The notes: generated by a model not told the origin, from the letters alone. A stretch of DNA of 43,792 nucleotides from OCS116 cluster bacterium AG-430-B22 (GCA_003209955.1 QCOD01000009.1:1-43792); one strand, 5' to 3'; shown: positions 1 through 9,545, numbered from the stretch's first letter. Program-made: numbers and translations.

Positions 1-902
1 CTAATAATACTTTTTTGTGCGTGAACCCTATTTTCTGCTTCATCCCAAACTACTGAATTGACTCCATCAATAACATCAGCGTCAACTTCCTCTCCTCTAT
101 GAGCAGGTAAACAATGAAGAAAAATTGCATCTGAAGATGCCATCGAGATTTTGTTAGAATCTACTTTATACGGTTCAAGAATTTTTCTTTTTTGATCATT
201 ATCATCTTCTCCCATAGAGAACCAAGTATCAGTAATTATACAATCACAATCTTTGGCAGCATCATTAGGATCTAGATCAGTAGTTATATTTGGAAAACCA
301 CTTACCAAATTATTATCTACTGAATAATCTTTTGGTGAACATATTCTTAATTCAAAACCAATAATTTGTGCGGCATGTATCCAACTTGTTAACATATTAT
401 TTGCAGGACCAAACCATACATAACTCTTATTTTCGATATCACCAATCTTCTCTTTAACTGTAATTAAATCAGCTAAAACTTGGCAGGGATGGGATTTATC
501 GGTTAACCCGTTAATTACAGGTATTGATGCATTTTTTGCAAAATTTTCTAAAGTCGAATGCTTATTTGTTCTTAACATTGCAATATCAACATATCTTGAA
601 ATGACTTTTGCAGTATCATCAATTGTTTCTCCTCTACCTAATTGCATATCAGACATATTTGCATAAATAGTTTTCCCACCTAATTGATACATTGCTGTTT
701 CAAATGAAAATCTTGTTCTTGTAGAAGGTTTTTCAAAAATTGTTGCTAGTATTTTATTTTTTGCGCATGCATCTTCATCAACAGATGCCATACCATTCTT
801 CGATGACATGTTCTTTTTGTTTATTCCATCTTCAATTAAGAAAATAAGTTCATCCTTATTGAATTGGGTAAGATCAATGAAATCTTTTTTTGTTTCAGTC
901 AT
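1..902 (-). CDS. argF: Ornithine carbamoyltransferase, C-terminus cut by window edge
   Basis: Transfers the carbamoyl group of carbamoyl phosphate to ornithine to give citrulline in arginine synthesis, in the cytoplasm. Reading the minus strand from ATG at 902, the translation begins MTETKKDFIDLTQ and contains the carbamoyl-phosphate motif STRTRFSFE, the LRTNKH segment and the ornithine-site motif HCLPAHRG. The last codons in the window read VHAQKSII, where the family normally ends a few residues later, so only the extreme C-terminus and stop are missing. It lies 14 bases downstream of argD and is very likely cotranscribed with it. The motifs fit the anabolic ArgF family. Confidence is high. 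Confidence 0.95.
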   Translation of the reverse strand, partial: MTETKKDFIDLTQFNKDELIFLIEDGINKKNMSSKNGMASVDEDACAKNKILATIFEKPSTRTRFSFETAMYQLGGKTIYANMSDMQLGRGETIDDTAKVISRYVDIAMLRTNKHSTLENFAKNASIPVINGLTDKSHPCQVLADLITVKEKIGDIENKSYVWFGPANNMLTSWIHAAQIIGFELRICSPKDYSVDNNLVSGFPNITTDLDPNDAAKDCDCIITDTWFSMGEDDNDQKRKILEPYKVDSNKISMASSDAIFLHCLPAHRGEEVDADVIDGVNSVVWDEAENRVHAQKSII

Positions 903-916
903 TTCTTATTATATTT

Positions 917-2086
917 CTATCTAGGTAAATTTTCTAGTGTGATATTTAGTAAGTTGAAAAACTCCTCAATATCATTTTTCTCAGTATTCAAAGGTGGTAA
1001 CAATCTAATTATATTGTCAGCAGCTGGTACCAATAATAAACCATTATTTAAAGCGGTTTCGGCTATCAATGTATTTTCGACTTCACATTTTATACCAAGC
1101 ATAAAACCTCTTCCTCTCACTGAAGTAATTTTATCCTTATGATTTTCTATAATGTCATTTATTCCCGCCAATAGGAATTCTGATAATGACTTAACATTTG
1201 AAAGGATTTTTTCTTCATCAATAATTTCAAGAACTTTAAGCGCTACTGAACAAGCTAGCGGATTACCACCAAAAGTCGACCCATGAGTGCCATGGACCAT
1301 TCCAGATGATGCATCTGTTGAAGCCAATATAGCTCCTATTGGAAAACCTGCTCCTAAACCTTTTGCAAGAGTAATTATATCTGGTTCAACTCCAGCCCAT
1401 TCATGCGAGAAAAAATCCCCAGTCCTTCCTAAACCACATTGAACCTGATCAAGAATCATTAATACGCCATGTTTACTTGTTAGATCTCTAATCATTTGTA
1501 AGTCTTCTTTTGGTGTGAGCCTTATTCCCCCCTCACCTTGTATTGGCTCAATAAGCACTGCAGCTGTCTTATTAGAGATCTTTTCTTCCAATTGTTGTTG
1601 GGATAGCTCTATATTTTCGAAACCAGAAGGAAGAGGTCCAAATCCTTCAGTATGTTTGGGATTTGCTCCAGCTGCTAAAGTAGCTAAAGTCCTTCCATGG
1701 AACGCATTCTTAAAAGTAATGATGTCTGTCCTATCTTTATCACCTTTTTCAAAATGATATTTCCTTGAGGTTTTAATTGCTCCTTCAACAGCTTCAGCTC
1801 CCGAATTACAAAAAAATACTTTATCGGCAAAACTTATATCGCATAATTTTTTAGCTAATTTTTGCTGTTCCGGAATATGATATAAATTCGAAACATGCCA
1901 AACATTATCAATAGCCTCATGCATTACCTTTTTTATTTCTGGATGACCATGACCCAAAACATTTACGGCAATACCTGCTGCAAAATCTAAATACTTTCCA
2001 CCATCATTATCGTACAACCAAGAACCCTCGCCTTTCGAAAAAGATATTGGGTATCTCTTATATGTATCCATTAGATTTTCGATCAT
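917..2086 (-). CDS. argD: Acetylornithine/succinyldiaminopimelate aminotransferase
   Basis: PLP-dependent class III aminotransferase that makes N-acetylornithine from N-acetylglutamate semialdehyde, and often also serves lysine synthesis. The protein has 389 residues, normal for ArgD. The PLP lysine is K242 in LAKGLGAGFPIGA; FCNSGAEAVEGAIK near 92-105 is the phosphate-binding turn and ILDQVQCGLGRTG near 211-223 holds the PLP aspartate. The chosen ATG at 2086 has a GAGG ribosome site about 6 bases upstream. The gene sits between an ABC-2 permease gene (44 bases upstream) and argF (14 bases downstream), and the three could form one operon. Class III enzymes with other amine donors are the alternative, but adjacency to argF supports ArgD. 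Confidence 0.95.
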   Translation of the reverse strand: MIENLMDTYKRYPISFSKGEGSWLYDNDGGKYLDFAAGIAVNVLGHGHPEIKKVMHEAIDNVWHVSNLYHIPEQQKLAKKLCDISFADKVFFCNSGAEAVEGAIKTSRKYHFEKGDKDRTDIITFKNAFHGRTLATLAAGANPKHTEGFGPLPSGFENIELSQQQLEEKISNKTAAVLIEPIQGEGGIRLTPKEDLQMIRDLTSKHGVLMILDQVQCGLGRTGDFFSHEWAGVEPDIITLAKGLGAGFPIGAILASTDASSGMVHGTHGSTFGGNPLACSVALKVLEIIDEEKILSNVKSLSEFLLAGINDIIENHKDKITSVRGRGFMLGIKCEVENTLIAETALNNGLLLVPAADNIIRLLPPLNTEKNDIEEFFNLLNITLENLPR

Positions 2087-2130
2087 GTGTACCTCAAACT
2101 AAAATTTTTAGCTTTCATACTCTTTATTTT

Positions 2131-2943
2131 CTAAGTCTTCAACCTCCAACCGCTCTTAAGAAGGAAGTGACTTATTATAATCAAGATTAGATTCAGTATT
2201 GTCAGGAAGATAGCTCCAAAGATCAAATCGCCATCAGCATTACCAACAAAGCCATATCTGAAACCATCAATGACATAGAAAAATGGATTATACTCAATCA
2301 AATAAAGGGCAAATTCGGGCATTCTTTTAACTGAATAAAATGTTCCCGATAAAAAAGATAAAGGTACAATTATAAAATTTGTTATTGTCCCTAAATGGTC
2401 AAATTTCTCTGCCCATATACCTGTTATTATGCCTATTGATGAAAGCATAAGTGAACCAGAAATTAAGTAGAAGAATATTGCCCATATGTTTTCGAAGTTA
2501 AAATTTACAAAAAAGGACATACAAAAAATTGCACCTAAAGCAACTATAACCCCTCTAGTTACTCCCCCTAATGAGATAGCAGTATTTAATTCTATCTCTC
2601 CTAAAGGAGGCAAAAGAATATCAACTATATTTCCTTGTATCTTTGAAATTAATAAAGATGAAGAAGTATGAGCGAAGGCTTGTTGAAGAACAGACATCAT
2701 TATTAAACCTGGAGCTAAAAACTCAATGAATGGTGCACCATTTACATCTGGTCTCAAATCACCCAATGCAATAGTGAATATTGCCATAAAAAGAAGTGAA
2801 GTCGCTATTGGAGCTGCAATCGTTTGAAAAAAGATTTTAATAAACCTATAAACTTCTTTTTTGTATAAGGTCCATAACCCATACCAGTTTATACTGCCGG
2901 GAACTCTTGGCTCCCTCCAATGATAATTTTCATTTTCATCCAT
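2131..2943 (-). CDS. ABC-2 type transporter permease
   Basis: Inner-membrane permease of 270 residues of the ABC-2 exporter family (YadH/NodJ-like). About six hydrophobic segments are visible, beginning near residues 40-60 (IAAPIATSLLFMAIFTIAL). The conserved ABC-2 region lies around residues 75-115 (APGLIMMSVLQQAF, then SKIQGNIVDILLPPL), followed by further helices up to the C-terminus. The N-terminus is a cytoplasmic stretch with WYGLWTLYKKEVYRF, typical of the coupling helix. No ATP-binding partner gene is adjacent, so the substrate (polysaccharide, lipid or drug) cannot be inferred and the ATPase must lie elsewhere. It precedes argD in the same direction. Confidence 0.85.
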   Translation of the reverse strand: MDENENYHWREPRVPGSINWYGLWTLYKKEVYRFIKIFFQTIAAPIATSLLFMAIFTIALGDLRPDVNGAPFIEFLAPGLIMMSVLQQAFAHTSSSLLISKIQGNIVDILLPPLGEIELNTAISLGGVTRGVIVALGAIFCMSFFVNFNFENIWAIFFYLISGSLMLSSIGIITGIWAEKFDHLGTITNFIIVPLSFLSGTFYSVKRMPEFALYLIEYNPFFYVIDGFRYGFVGNADGDLIFGAIFLTILNLILIIISHFLLKSGWRLKT

Positions 2944-3093
2944 TTTTCAACTTAATCTTTATAATAATAGAATATCAACATCTATATTAGCTGTATTTCC
3001 AAAAAAACAACAATTTTTAACTAAAATATAAATCTATATCTTGTGCCAAAGTTATTTTTAGCATACCATATATACTTAAAAAAAGGGTGAAAA

Positions 3094-3603
3094 ATGGCTT
3101 GGACGGATGATAGAGTAGAAATTCTTAAAAAATTATGGGCAGAAGGTTTAAGTGCTAGTCAAATTGCTAGAGAACTTGGTGATGTTACTAGAAATGCCGT
3201 TATTGGTAAGGTTCATAGGTTAGGTTTAGCTGGTAGAGCTAGTCCTACAAAACCAAAAAGTAGGTTAAGGCATAGAGAACATATTGATTATGGAGAGTCT
3301 TCGTACCCTGGAAGCTCAAGATCAAGAATTAATGATAATGTTAAACCACTTGTTATGCCTGAGCCAGCAGTGACATCTGATGGTGAACCTATTAATATTT
3401 TATCCTTAAATGAAAAAGTATGTAAATGGCCTATTGGCGAACCTGGAGATGATGATTTCAGATTCTGCGGCAACCGCAAAGAAAATGGCTCTCCTTATTG
3501 CGCTGAACATACAAGAGTAGCTTATCAGCCGCTTGAAAAGAAGAAGAAGAAGAACAAACTTTTAAATAAGAGAATGCCCGCATCCAAAATTAATAATTTT
3601 TAA
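3094..3603 (+). CDS. gcrA: GcrA cell-cycle regulator
   Basis: GcrA is an alphaproteobacterial transcription factor that binds sigma-70 RNA polymerase and activates promoters carrying CcrM-methylated GANTC sites. The 169-residue protein starts MAWTDDRVEILKKLW and has the N-terminal helix-turn-helix (LSASQIARELGDVTRNAVIGK, about residues 19-39) that defines the family. A basic linker follows, then a C-terminal cysteine/histidine cluster (C110, C125, C136, H139) that looks like the sigma-binding region. The start is backed by the ribosome site AGGGTGA 5 bases upstream. The gene converges on phoB, and the two share the four bases 3600-3603. A lysine-rich tail (residues 149-160) ends the protein. 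This gene is the main taxonomic marker in the window. Confidence 0.95.
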   Translation: MAWTDDRVEILKKLWAEGLSASQIARELGDVTRNAVIGKVHRLGLAGRASPTKPKSRLRHREHIDYGESSYPGSSRSRINDNVKPLVMPEPAVTSDGEPINILSLNEKVCKWPIGEPGDDDFRFCGNRKENGSPYCAEHTRVAYQPLEKKKKKNKLLNKRMPASKINNF

Positions 3604-4292
3604 TTTTCTAGTGAATAACCTGCAGATCTTACTGTTCTAATTGGATCTTTTGTTCCTTTAATATAAAGAGCCTTCCTAAGTCTTCCAATATGGACATCTA
3701 CAGTTCTAATCTCAACATTTATATTATCAACTCCCCAAACATGATCTAGAAGCTGCTCTCTTGAAAATACTCTCCTAGGTTGCTTAATAAAACAGTTCAG
3801 TAATTTAAACTCAGTCGGTCCAATATCAATTTCCTTGCCGCTTCGTGTAACTTTATATTCTCTTAGATTAACGCTAATATCTCCAACATTAATCTCATCA
3901 GCATCGTTTGCATTTGATCTTCTTAAAAGAGCTTTTATTCTTGCCATTAGTTCTGGAAATGAAAAAGGTTTTGTTAAATAATCATCTGCTCCGGTATCAA
4001 GCCCTCGAATTTTGTCATTTTCATCTCCTAATGCAGTTAACATAATTATTGGCAAGGAGTTAAAGTCTGAATTCCCGCGTATTCGTCTACAAACCTCTAT
4101 TCCTGAAAGTTTTGGAATCATCCAATCCAAAATTACTAAATCAAATTTACTCTCTTTTAGTCTATCCATTGCTTGCTCCCCATCGGATGCAATTATAGAT
4201 TTATAACCTACTTTATTAAGATTATACTCTATTAACATTGAAAGATTTTCTTCATCTTCTACAACAAGAATTTTTTTATCTTCATTAGCCAT
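3600..4292 (-). CDS. phoB: Phosphate regulon response regulator PhoB
   Basis: OmpR-family response regulator that activates phosphate-starvation genes at Pho boxes when phosphorylated by PhoR. The 230-residue protein has a receiver domain with the phosphorylation aspartate D56 (VILDWMIPKLSG) and the conserved lysine K108 (DDYLTKPFSF). The C-terminal winged helix (about 130-228) shows GPTEFKLLNCFIKQP and the recognition-helix region VRTVDVHIGRLRKAL. It is the last gene of the phoR-to-phoB block, 11 bases after phoU. Its stop codon overlaps the stop of convergent gcrA. The position next to pst and phoR makes PhoB, rather than another OmpR family member, nearly certain. Confidence 0.97.
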   Translation of the reverse strand: MANEDKKILVVEDEENLSMLIEYNLNKVGYKSIIASDGEQAMDRLKESKFDLVILDWMIPKLSGIEVCRRIRGNSDFNSLPIIMLTALGDENDKIRGLDTGADDYLTKPFSFPELMARIKALLRRSNANDADEINVGDISVNLREYKVTRSGKEIDIGPTEFKLLNCFIKQPRRVFSREQLLDHVWGVDNINVEIRTVDVHIGRLRKALYIKGTKDPIRTVRSAGYSLEN

Positions 4293-4303
4293 ATTAAACT
4301 CTT

Positions 4304-5005
4304 TTAAAAAGTTGTTTCATTTTCAATTTGAATCTTTGCTTCATCAGTGAGATCTTCACCTGTTACAATAAAGTGAGTTTCCTCAGCTATATTAGTTGCC
4401 TGATCTCCAACTCTTTCAAGATATCTAGCAATAAATAGTAATGGCACTAAGGTATTAATAGCATCAGGATTTGATTTTATTGCATTTAAAATTTCTGTCA
4501 AAACACCTGAATATAATGAGTCTATCTCACTATCTGATCGCCATACTTTCAGAGCATTTTGACAATTTTTATTTCCATAATCATCCAGAACCAAAGCTAA
4601 ATTAGAATGCACCTTAATACTCATATTAATTAGATGGTTAATCGTATCTTCTGACTCTGCTTCATTTAGGGCGCCCTTAACTATTCTTTTTGAAATACCC
4701 TTACACATATCTCCACACCGCTCTAGGTATAAGGCCATCTTCACCGCTGAAAAAACTAACCTTAGATCATTAGCCATAGGCTGACGAGAAGCTAAAATAT
4801 TAAAAACTTTGTTTTCAACTGATTGGCCTAAATCATTAATTTGGGCATCAGAATCAATTATTTCCTGAGCTAAATTATGATCATTATTCTTAAAAGTGGT
4901 TTCAACTCTTTTTAGCGCCTCCAAAACTAGTGCGCCCATAGTGATTATTCCATCAGATATCTCATTTAATTCTTCATCAAAAGAACTTACAATATGTTCA
5001 CTCAT
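4304..5005 (-). CDS. phoU: Phosphate signalling protein PhoU
   Basis: Cytoplasmic peripheral protein that links the state of the PstSCAB transporter to PhoR and holds PhoR as a phosphatase when phosphate is plentiful. The 233-residue all-helical protein shows the two PhoU repeats, with the paired metal-binding motifs ERCGDMCKGISK (first half) and ERVGDQATNIAEE (second half), the E-x-x-x-D signature of the family. It starts 2 bases after the pstB stop and ends 11 bases before phoB, so translation is probably coupled. Confidence 0.96.
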   Translation of the reverse strand: MSEHIVSSFDEELNEISDGIITMGALVLEALKRVETTFKNNDHNLAQEIIDSDAQINDLGQSVENKVFNILASRQPMANDLRLVFSAVKMALYLERCGDMCKGISKRIVKGALNEAESEDTINHLINMSIKVHSNLALVLDDYGNKNCQNALKVWRSDSEIDSLYSGVLTEILNAIKSNPDAINTLVPLLFIARYLERVGDQATNIAEETHFIVTGEDLTDEAKIQIENETTF

Positions 5006-5007
5006 TT

Positions 5008-5823
5008 TTAACCATACCTTCCAGTTACATATGCTTCAGTTTGTTCATTGTCTGGCGATCTAAAAATCTTTCCTGTATCACCAACCTCAATAAGATTACC
5101 AAGATGAAAGAAAGCTGTCCTTTGTGAAACTCTTGCAGCCTGCTGCATAGAATGTGTCACTATTACAATAGTATAATTTACCTTTAGCTCATCAATTAAT
5201 TCTTCTATTCGTGCGGTAGCGATCGGATCAAGTGCGGAACAAGGCTCATCCATAAGTATAATTTCTGGATCAACTGCTATAGCTCTAGCTATACATAACC
5301 TCTGTTGCTGTCCACCGGATAGAGCTGTTCCTGGCTCATTTAATCTATCTTTAATTTCATCCCATAACCCAGCCTTTATAAGGCTATCCTCAACCTTATT
5401 ATTCATATCTGATTTATTCAAAAATCTGCCATGAAGTTTAGGGCCATAAGCAACATTATCAAAAACAGATTTTGGAAAAGGATTTGGTTTTTGAAATACC
5501 ATTCCTATTTTTGCTCGAAGCTCTACTACATCAATTTCAGGATCATATATATCCTGTCCGTTTATAATAATTGATCCATTAAAAGAACATGTTTCAATAA
5601 CATCGTTCATTCTATTAAGACATCTTATAAATGTTGATTTGCCACAACCTGATGGACCTATAAGTGACGTAACCTCTTTTTCATTGATATTTAGGTCAAC
5701 ATTAAAAAGAGCTTGTTTATCATCATAAAAGACATTCACATCAGTACAATGAATTAAAGATTTCTTTTCCATCTTTGTATCGACATCATCAATATTTATA
5801 TTCTGATCCATTTCAGTCACCAT
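5008..5823 (-). CDS. pstB: Phosphate ABC transporter ATP-binding protein PstB
   Basis: ATPase of the high-affinity phosphate importer. The 271-residue protein has Walker [10 protein letters not shown] at 56-64, a Q-loop region around 111 (FQKPNPFP, the typical PstB form), the signature LSGGQ at 168-172, Walker [13 protein letters not shown] starting near 189, and the switch histidine in VTHSMQQA. The N-terminus carries an unconserved extension of about 20 residues ([13 protein letters not shown]...) before the domain; a later start at M18 is conceivable, but the ATG at 5823 overlaps the pstA stop by 7 bases in the usual coupled arrangement. Confidence 0.97.
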   Translation of the reverse strand: MVTEMDQNINIDDVDTKMEKKSLIHCTDVNVFYDDKQALFNVDLNINEKEVTSLIGPSGCGKSTFIRCLNRMNDVIETCSFNGSIIINGQDIYDPEIDVVELRAKIGMVFQKPNPFPKSVFDNVAYGPKLHGRFLNKSDMNNKVEDSLIKAGLWDEIKDRLNEPGTALSGGQQQRLCIARAIAVDPEIILMDEPCSALDPIATARIEELIDELKVNYTIVIVTHSMQQAARVSQRTAFFHLGNLIEVGDTGKIFRSPDNEQTEAYVTGRYG

Positions 5824-7052
5824 TTTAGTTCATACTTTTTACGCAAAATAACTGCGGCTAAGTTAATGATTATTAACAAGAATATCAGAACAAGCGTCGC
5901 TGCGCTAGTTTTTGCAACAAATGCTCTTTCTGGACTATCTGCCCATATGTATACTTGAACTGGCAGGGCTGTTGCTGGATCCATTACTGACTGTGGAATA
6001 TCGACAACAAATGCTACCATTCCGATCAGCAAAAGAGGTGCTGACTCGCCAAATGCTCGCGCTAACCCAATAATTGTTCCTGTTAGTATACCTGGCAATG
6101 CTGCTGGAAGTATATGTTGAAAAACAACTTGCATTTCTGATGCACCCATCGCTAAAGCGGCTTCTCTTATCGATGGAGGAACAGATTGGAGTGAAGCTCT
6201 TGTAGCTATAATTATGACTGGCAAAGTCATTAATGATAAAACACAACCGCCAACTAAAGGTGCAGACCTTGGCATACCAAAAAAATTAATAAATAGTGCT
6301 AAACCTAATAAACCAAAAACTATAGATGGAACTGCAGCAAGATTATTAATATTAACTTCTATAAAATCTGTAATCCTGTTTTTCGATGCAAAACTTTCTA
6401 AATAAATAGCTGCCAAAACACCAATAGGAAAACTAATAATAAGAGTTATTAAAATCGTATACATAGATCCAATAACAGCACCTAAAACACCTGCTATTTC
6501 AGGCTCTCTGCTATCACCATTAGTAAATAAATTACTTGAGAATTTTTTTTCTACAAGACCCTTTTCTTGAAATCCCTCTAGCCATAATATTTCTTGATCA
6601 TTTAATCTTCTCTCATTTTCAGGAAGATTTTTATCAATACCAAATTTATAAAATAAATCTGCATCATCTGAAAAGAGTATATAGAAATTAAAATTCTTCT
6701 CATACAATGACTCATCCTCTTCCAATGCATCTCTCAAATCATAGGCTGCTCCGGAAGAAAAAAGTTTAGAAAAACTTCTTCTGCATTTTCTATCATCACA
6801 TTCAGAATCTAAAGAAAAGATTGTTTCACGGATTATTCCTCTGTAATCCAAATCATCTTTATCAATGAACTCATTTGCTAACTTTATTTCTAAATTAATT
6901 CCATAGTTGGTAAAAGCAGGAATTGAACGATATGTCATTGATGAAATAATAACTACCAACATTACCATGGCCAAGAAAAGAGAGGCTAGACCATAAATTT
7001 TGAATCTGGTTTCAGCAAACTTTCTTTTTAATGTTAAAGCTTTATCAGTCAT
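5817..7052 (-). CDS. pstA: Phosphate ABC transporter permease PstA
   Basis: Inner-membrane permease of the phosphate importer, 411 residues. The N-terminus has one transmembrane helix near residues 20-42, then a periplasmic insert of roughly 140 residues (about 50-190) that is absent from the shorter E. coli type and usual in alphaproteobacterial PstA. The BPD transport domain follows from about 195, with the ATPase-coupling loop [29 protein letters not shown]. The ATG overlaps the pstC stop by 8 bases and the stop overlaps pstB by 7, so all three are translationally coupled. Confidence 0.96.
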   Translation of the reverse strand: MTDKALTLKRKFAETRFKIYGLASLFLAMVMLVVIISSMTYRSIPAFTNYGINLEIKLANEFIDKDDLDYRGIIRETIFSLDSECDDRKCRRSFSKLFSSGAAYDLRDALEEDESLYEKNFNFYILFSDDADLFYKFGIDKNLPENERRLNDQEILWLEGFQEKGLVEKKFSSNLFTNGDSREPEIAGVLGAVIGSMYTILITLIISFPIGVLAAIYLESFASKNRITDFIEVNINNLAAVPSIVFGLLGLALFINFFGMPRSAPLVGGCVLSLMTLPVIIIATRASLQSVPPSIREAALAMGASEMQVVFQHILPAALPGILTGTIIGLARAFGESAPLLLIGMVAFVVDIPQSVMDPATALPVQVYIWADSPERAFVAKTSAATLVLIFLLIIINLAAVILRKKYELKW

Positions 7053-8430
7053 AACGCTCTCTATATCTTCTAACAGTAATCATTGCTATTACATTTAAAA
7101 TTAATGTTATAAAAAATAAAACTAAACCTAATGCAAAAGCTGCTAAGGTTTTAGGGCTATCAAATTCTTGATCTCCCACTAATAATGTGACTATTTGCAC
7201 TGTAACAGTTGTAACAGCAGAAAGCGGATTAGCCGTTAAGTTTGCAGCTAATCCTGCAGCCATAACAACAATCATTGTTTCACCAATAGCTCTTGAAATT
7301 GCAAGAAGCATTGCACCAACAATACCTGGTAAGGCAGCTGGAAAGATGACTTTTTTTATCGTTTCGGATTTTGTTGCGCCAAGAGCAAGAGATCCATCTC
7401 TTAAACTTTCAGGTACTGCTGACATAACATCATCTGATAAAGAAGATACATATGGAATAATCATAATACCCATAACTAAACCAGCAGCTAGTGCTGATTC
7501 TGTAGAAACAGTTAAACCCAATGTTTCTCCTGATGACCTTATGAACGGCCCAACAGAAAGAGCAGCAAAAAAACCATAAACAACAGTAGGTATTCCAGCT
7601 AAAATTTCCAACATTGGTTTAAAATAGTTCCTAACACTAGGTTTTGCATATTGGGATAAATAAATTGCTGAATATAAGCCTAATGGAGCAGCAACAATCA
7701 TAGCAATAAATGTAATTAGGAGTGTGCCAGTAAAAATTGGAATTGCACCAAAACTTCCTGAAGAACCTACTTGATCTTCTCTAATGGCGGTTTGAGGAGA
7801 CCAATGTGTCCCAAACATAAATTCAGTGAATCCTACTTGGGAGAAGAATCTAAGTGTTTCAAAAATTAAAGATAAGACAATACCAAAAGTTGTCAAAACG
7901 GCTACTGTTGAAAAAATAAAGAAAATAAATCTAAGAATTTTCTCTACATTACGTCTTGCGTCAAACCTCATATTTAGACGACTGATTGCAAAAAAACCAA
8001 GAGCCCCACTTAATAAGGATATTATTGAAAGGAATAATGTCCTATACAAAAAATATTGATTATATAATCCATTAGCTGACTCTATAGATAGTATATCTAA
8101 AGATATCAAAACATCTAAATTTCGAATATTATCTTTAATTACATTTACCGAATAATTTACTTCATCTTGACCTATCAAAATGATTGATTCTGGTAAACGC
8201 TCAAAAATAAATAATTCTTTAACTGAAGCATCAATAACAATAAAGATAAGTAATAATAATAGTGGAACTAACTGAGACCATAATAAAGAATACAAACCAT
8301 GATAGTTTGGCATTGATCTTAATGGTAAATTATTGATTAGATGAGATTTTGCTCTTGAGCTAGAGATAGCAAAGGATAGAAGACCGCAGCTTAAAATAAA
8401 GGTCAGGCTTATTAAGATGTCTGTAGTTAT
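7045..8430 (-). CDS. pstC: Phosphate ABC transporter permease PstC, proposed AUA start
   Basis: Second permease of the phosphate importer. The first ATG is at 8313 and gives 422 residues beginning MPNYHGLYSLLW. The frame stays open upstream to a TAG at 8443-8445 and encodes a plausible first membrane helix (ILISLTFILSCGLLSFAIS) and linker SRAKSHLINNLPLRSMPNYHG, which from memory resembles alphaproteobacterial PstC N-termini. No ATG, GTG or TTG occurs in this extension. An ATA codon at 8428-8430 lies 6 bases after a strong ribosome site TGGAGG (8437-8442), so I propose AUA as the start, giving 461 residues. The BPD domain has the coupling loop DGSLALGATKSETIKKVIFPAALPG (read as two parts) and a periplasmic insert. 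The fallback is ATG at 8313, which has only a weak upstream site. Identity is certain; the start is inferred. Confidence 0.9.
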   Translation of the reverse strand: MTTDILISLTFILSCGLLSFAISSSRAKSHLINNLPLRSMPNYHGLYSLLWSQLVPLLLLLIFIVIDASVKELFIFERLPESIILIGQDEVNYSVNVIKDNIRNLDVLISLDILSIESANGLYNQYFLYRTLFLSIISLLSGALGFFAISRLNMRFDARRNVEKILRFIFFIFSTVAVLTTFGIVLSLIFETLRFFSQVGFTEFMFGTHWSPQTAIREDQVGSSGSFGAIPIFTGTLLITFIAMIVAAPLGLYSAIYLSQYAKPSVRNYFKPMLEILAGIPTVVYGFFAALSVGPFIRSSGETLGLTVSTESALAAGLVMGIMIIPYVSSLSDDVMSAVPESLRDGSLALGATKSETIKKVIFPAALPGIVGAMLLAISRAIGETMIVVMAAGLAANLTANPLSAVTTVTVQIVTLLVGDQEFDSPKTLAAFALGLVLFFITLILNVIAMITVRRYRERYD

Positions 8431-8436
8431 TTCTAT

Positions 8437-8442
8437 CCTCCA
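8437..8442 (-). promoter_or_regulatory. Ribosome binding site that decides the pstC start
   Basis: On the minus strand this reads TGGAGG, a near-perfect Shine-Dalgarno sequence and one of the strongest in the operon. The only in-frame codon at normal distance (6 bases) is ATA at 8428-8430. A GTG overlaps it at 8441-8443, but that is in another frame. No other gene in the area could use it. Confidence 0.7.
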
Positions 8443-8459
8443 CTATTTTCATGATATGA

Positions 8460-9515
8460 TTATAATTCTAATTCAACCAAATTCTTAGTATTTGATTTAA
8501 CTTTCTTATATTCATCTCTAGGTAATGGTATCAACCCCTTATCGACTAAATATCCATCAGTACCCATTGAACTTCCACTTGTAAACTCTTTTGCGAATTG
8601 AACAATAGAAGGTTTCATTCTGATATGATTCTTCTTAATATAGAAGTATAGTGATCTAGAAATAGCATAATCACCAGATAAAATTTTCTCGAATTCTGGT
8701 GATACTCCATTAACATTAGCTCCTTGAAGTTTATCAGAATTTTGATCTAGGAAACTGTATCCAAATATACCAATCGCATTAGGATTTGAATCTAATTTTT
8801 GAACAATAAGATTGTCATTTTCACCAGCTTCAATAAAAGCACCATCCTCTCTTACTGTACGAGCAATTTTCTTAAACTCGCTTTTACCCGCTTTAGAACT
8901 ACCTCTTAATTCTTTTAAGGCAGGAAAAGATTTAGCACCTTTATCCATAGCTAATTCAACAAAAGCATCACGTGTTCCCGATGTTGGGGGAGGCCCAAGA
9001 ACTTCTATTTTGATATTAGGAAGCGATGGATTAACATCTTGCCATGTTTTATATGGATTATCTTGCAATTTTGAACCATCTTCATTAGCAGGTACTTTTT
9101 CAGCAAGTCCAAGATATATATCACGTGTTGTTAGATTAAAAACTTCTCCTTTTTTAGAGTTAGCAAGAACAATTCCATCATATCCAACCTTTACTTCAAC
9201 GATCTTAATTCCTGCTTTCGTACATTTTTTATATTCCTTACTTTTAATTCTTCTTGAAGCATTAGTAATATCTGGATGCTCAGGACCCATCCCAGCACAG
9301 AATAATTTCATTCCGCCACCAGAACCAGTTGATTCCACGATAGGTGTTTTGTATTTAGTTGTTCTACCAAACTCTTCAGCAACAGCTGTTGAGAATGGGA
9401 AAACAGTTGATGATCCAACGATACGGATTTGCTCTTCAGCCTGTATATTAACGGCAAAGAGAGAAATCACTGCGAAGGAAAAACCAACTATTATTGTTTT
9501 TAAAGATTTTTTCAT
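8460..9515 (-). CDS. pstS: Periplasmic phosphate-binding protein PstS
   Basis: Captures phosphate in the periplasm and delivers it to PstCA. The 351-residue precursor has a signal peptide (MKKSLKTIIVGFSFAVISLF, cleavage probably after IQA at 27). Phosphate-binding segments of the family are visible: GSSTVFPF near 34-41, ESTGSGGGMKLFCAG near 61-75, and the SGTRDAFVE loop near the middle. The ribosome site CGGAGA is about 6 bases before the ATG. The gene lies 30 bases after the porin with no terminator between, so both are probably driven from the Pho box at 10569-10586. The gap to the proposed pstC start is 29 bases. Confidence 0.97.
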   Translation of the reverse strand: MKKSLKTIIVGFSFAVISLFAVNIQAEEQIRIVGSSTVFPFSTAVAEEFGRTTKYKTPIVESTGSGGGMKLFCAGMGPEHPDITNASRRIKSKEYKKCTKAGIKIVEVKVGYDGIVLANSKKGEVFNLTTRDIYLGLAEKVPANEDGSKLQDNPYKTWQDVNPSLPNIKIEVLGPPPTSGTRDAFVELAMDKGAKSFPALKELRGSSKAGKSEFKKIARTVREDGAFIEAGENDNLIVQKLDSNPNAIGIFGYSFLDQNSDKLQGANVNGVSPEFEKILSGDYAISRSLYFYIKKNHIRMKPSIVQFAKEFTSGSSMGTDGYLVDKGLIPLPRDEYKKVKSNTKNLVELEL

Positions 9516-9545
9516 TTTTTTCTCCGTAAATTAAAATATATAATC

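Noticed and set aside
8812-9534. A 240-codon plus-strand frame covering most of pstS.
   Set aside because: It is antisense to a clear PstS, has no family motif or ribosome site, and long antisense frames arise from codon bias.
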